Shown: positions 15,154 through 16,903 of the stretch, in pieces
Position numbering within the stretch: position 1 is the first letter of the stretch
How the letters are laid out: every line of letters starts with the position of its first letter
Origin: Anaerolineales bacterium
GTDB lineage: Bacteria; Chloroflexota; Anaerolineae; Anaerolineales; Villigracilaceae
Assembly: GCA_016789485.1 (NCBI GenBank)
Contig: JAEURE010000027.1
Span: 1 to 16,903 of the forward strand
DNA length: 16,903 nucleotides
Direction of reading: 5' to 3'
The notes under the pieces: model-generated
Databases searched by the model: none
Seen by the model: the letters and a program-made list of their open reading frames with translations, nothing else
Told to the model about the DNA's origin: nothing
Position numbers and translations under genes: made by a program

Positions 15154-15639
15154 TCACGTTTGCGGCGTAACCTTGTTGTCAATTTGTTTGTTTACAAAAC
15201 CATAACGTGTTTTCAAACTGCGTACCCGCAGACCGATCCCACCCAGCCGCCCGAACATGATGCCTATGATGGCGGACATGATGAAATCGGCTTCGGGGGT
15301 GAAGAAGGGAATGTGCCCGATGATCAGTTTGGCGATGACAAGGAACCAGATCAGAAACAGGTAGACTCGATCCAGCGAAAGCGTGACGGCACGCAGCTTC
15401 AAATCCGCTTTCATCGGCACAATGAGACTCAACAACAATCCAATCAGGACGAAGGACGCGAACACAATGGCGACACTTTTCCAACTGAAATACCCGTTGC
15501 CAATATCGCGGATGAAGTACAGCGAGAACAGGGCGGAGAATTGAATCAGCAGAAAGGCACGCAGCCAGATTTTGTATCGGCTTTTCTTCAACTCACCGCG
15601 ACAGGATTTTAGTTTGGAAATGAGAAGTTTTGTGTTCAT
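15154..15639 (-). CDS. Small four-helix membrane protein of unknown function
   Basis: Not recognised. The 161-residue protein has a basic N-terminus (LLISKLKSCRGELKKSRYK), four hydrophobic segments (24-43, 54-75, 92-110, 117-136) and a basic C-terminal tail (about 138-161). Its ATG overlaps the stop codon of the upstream gene in an ATGA, which points to translational coupling. No separate ribosome binding site is evident. Confidence 0.8.
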   Translation of the reverse strand: MNTKLLISKLKSCRGELKKSRYKIWLRAFLLIQFSALFSLYFIRDIGNGYFSWKSVAIVFASFVLIGLLLSLIVPMKADLKLRAVTLSLDRVYLFLIWFLVIAKLIIGHIPFFTPEADFIMSAIIGIMFGRLGGIGLRVRSLKTRYGFVNKQIDNKVTPQT

Positions 15640-16238
15640 CCAAATTTGAAGCCCGCCACGAAGCAGATCGTCATTAACAGGAGCAGGCTTGGTAATACTT
15701 TGAAAATCGTTTCTCTCGATAATATCGGTCTGCCCGTTTTGAGAAATGACAAAAGCAGACCGCCGATGCCGATCAACGCGCCGCCGACGCCGACTAGCGA
15801 GAAGAGCGGTTGAGTTTGTCCTTGCATGGATGTGATGATGGGGAGCAAGAAGATGGTTACACCTGCGATACCGTGGACGAGAGCGAGGACGATGGTGGGG
15901 ATCTTCCCAGGGGTGGGAATCGAACGGGTCAACATCACAGCAAGGAAGCCAACGATAGTGAAGATCAGGTACGAGATCCCGAATGAGGCGTGTTGCCAGA
16001 CGAGTCCGAGGGAAAGCGAGAGGGGGATGATCGTCGAAACGATGACGACGATGGGTGAGTCCAATACATCGAATCCCAAAATGATGAGGAGCAATCCCGC
16101 TACTATCAGGATGCCGAAGGCGATGGTGTAAGCGATGATCGGGATGGTATCGAAGCCGTCTATGCCAACCGCAACCTGATAGGCGGCGAGGATACCAGTG
16201 ATGAGCAGAAGGATGCGGTCAAGGGGGGAAATTTTCAT
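15636..16238 (-). CDS. Six- to seven-helix membrane protein of unknown function, coupled to ctaB
   Basis: Not recognised. The 200-residue protein is almost entirely hydrophobic, with segments at about 8-26, 31-56, 62-80, 85-104, 113-135, 146-165 and 178-197, and no visible catalytic motif. The ATG at 16238 overlaps the ctaB stop codon (ATGA), and GAGG lies four bases upstream. The frame is open to 16610, but those extra residues are the out-of-frame shadow of ctaB. Coupling to heme o synthase suggests a role in heme or cytochrome oxidase maturation, which is inference from context only. Confidence 0.82.
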   Translation of the reverse strand: MKISPLDRILLLITGILAAYQVAVGIDGFDTIPIIAYTIAFGILIVAGLLLIILGFDVLDSPIVVIVSTIIPLSLSLGLVWQHASFGISYLIFTIVGFLAVMLTRSIPTPGKIPTIVLALVHGIAGVTIFLLPIITSMQGQTQPLFSLVGVGGALIGIGGLLLSFLKTGRPILSRETIFKVLPSLLLLMTICFVAGFKFG

Positions 16239-16903
16239 AATACCTCGATCACAACCAAAATCATTGCGGCCAGCATGTATATAGACGCGTATTTGAAGAG
16301 ACCGAAGTTGACGCGTTCGGAAGGTTTGAACGTAGTGGCGACAGCAAGCATAAGCAAGCCACCCGAGAGAACACCGAGCAGGCGTAGAAAGCCCCAGTCC
16401 ATGCCGATACCAATACCCGCGATGATCATGGATGCCGCGGCCAGAAGGGATGAAATCGCGATCATGGCGCGCGTCACGCCGAGTCCATAAGTGGATGGGA
16501 AAGTGGGAACGCAGGCTGATGCGTAGTCTTTGGCGAACTTCATGCTGAAGGTGAGTGTATGGGTGGGAATCCAGAAGATGATGCCGAGGGCGAGGGTCAG
16601 TCCGATCCAATCTACATAGCCGAGACCGAGAGTGCGACCTGCAAGGATGGGCATGGCTCCCGAAACGCCACCCCAGACAATGCTCCAGGCGGTGCGGCGC
16701 TTGAGCCAGATGGAGTATACAACCACATCGAAGAAGAGTCCTGCAAAGACGATGAGTCCATAGAATGCGTCGATTGTAACTGCCCAGCCGACGCCGATCG
16801 CCGACAGGATCAAGCCGAGTCGCAGGACTTCTTTTTCGTCCACCGCGCCCGAGGATGTGGCGCGTTTTTGCGTGCGCCCCATTTTGGCATCGATGTCACG
16901 GTC
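16235..16903 (-). CDS. ctaB: Protoheme IX farnesyltransferase (heme o synthase), 5' end cut by the window edge
   Basis: UbiA-family membrane prenyltransferase that adds a farnesyl group to heme b to give heme o for terminal oxidases. The visible 222 residues begin in the first Asp-rich motif: DRDIDAKMGRTQKR matches the family pattern DxxxDxxMxRTxxR of CyoE/CtaB. Next comes the family stretch KRRTAWSIVWGGVSGAMPILAGR, then several membrane helices and the end FKYASIYMLAAMIL. The frame stays open to base 16903, so the ATG at 16882 is internal and the first helices lie outside the window. The residue after RTQKR is Ala-Thr rather than the more usual Pro-Leu. It is the first visible gene of a four-gene minus-strand group and overlaps the next gene by four bases. 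Confidence 0.93.
   Translation of the reverse strand, partial: DRDIDAKMGRTQKRATSSGAVDEKEVLRLGLILSAIGVGWAVTIDAFYGLIVFAGLFFDVVVYSIWLKRRTAWSIVWGGVSGAMPILAGRTLGLGYVDWIGLTLALGIIFWIPTHTLTFSMKFAKDYASACVPTFPSTYGLGVTRAMIAISSLLAAASMIIAGIGIGMDWGFLRLLGVLSGGLLMLAVATTFKPSERVNFGLFKYASIYMLAAMILVVIEVL

Noticed and set aside
16239..16610. Long N-terminal extension for the membrane protein after ctaB
   Set aside because: It is rich in His and Arg, as expected for an out-of-frame reading of ctaB. The ATGA overlap with GAGG at 16238 is a much better start.
1..16903. CRISPR array, tRNA or insertion sequence
   Set aside because: No regularly spaced direct repeats, cloverleaf-like sequences, transposase genes or flanking inverted repeats were seen by eye.

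Overview
The window looks like a chromosomal segment of a Chloroflexota bacterium, most likely of the Anaerolineae. This is inferred from protein style: a Ser/Thr kinase with a PD40/TolB-like exterior, a TgpA-like transglutaminase, an hrcA-grpE-dnaK order under CIRCE, and GC of roughly 47-57% in the stretches I counted by hand. No marker gene fixes the taxonomy. There are no tRNA, rRNA, CRISPR or insertion-sequence signatures. Both ends cut a gene: dnaK loses its last few codons at base 1, and the heme o synthase gene loses its 5' part at base 16903.

Layout from left to right. (1) 1-3647, minus strand: a heat-shock operon hrcA-grpE-dnaK, driven by a good sigma-A-type promoter with a CIRCE operator at the start of the transcript. 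The hrcA ribosome binding site lies inside the CIRCE element. (2) 3684-7048, minus strand: a PAP2-family membrane phosphatase, then a membrane Ser/Thr kinase with an outside PD40 propeller, closed by a strong terminator. A perfect inverted repeat sits just before the kinase start. (3) 7049-11250, plus strand: a compact divergent promoter, a TgpA-like transglutaminase membrane protein and a soluble GAF-PAS-class III nucleotide cyclase, ending at a bidirectional terminator. (4) 11256-13422, minus strand: a PfkB-family sugar kinase followed by an M20-type metallopeptidase. (5) 13447-14431: an AT-rich 3-methyladenine DNA glycosylase gene (tag) followed by the 3' end of a second, diverged tag gene. 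This looks like replacement of a resident gene by a foreign one. (6) 14432-16903, minus strand: heme o synthase (ctaB) and three small unidentified membrane proteins. Two of the three junctions are 4-base ATGA overlaps.

The modules are ordinary housekeeping and signalling functions: protein folding stress, envelope signalling and enzymes, cyclic-nucleotide signalling, small-molecule turnover, alkylation repair and heme/oxidase maturation. I see no self-contained new defence or mobile system. The points most worth a second look are the tag remnant, the predicted leaderless starts of the transglutaminase and PfkB genes, the SD-in-CIRCE arrangement, the inverted repeat before the kinase, and the small membrane proteins tied to ctaB.
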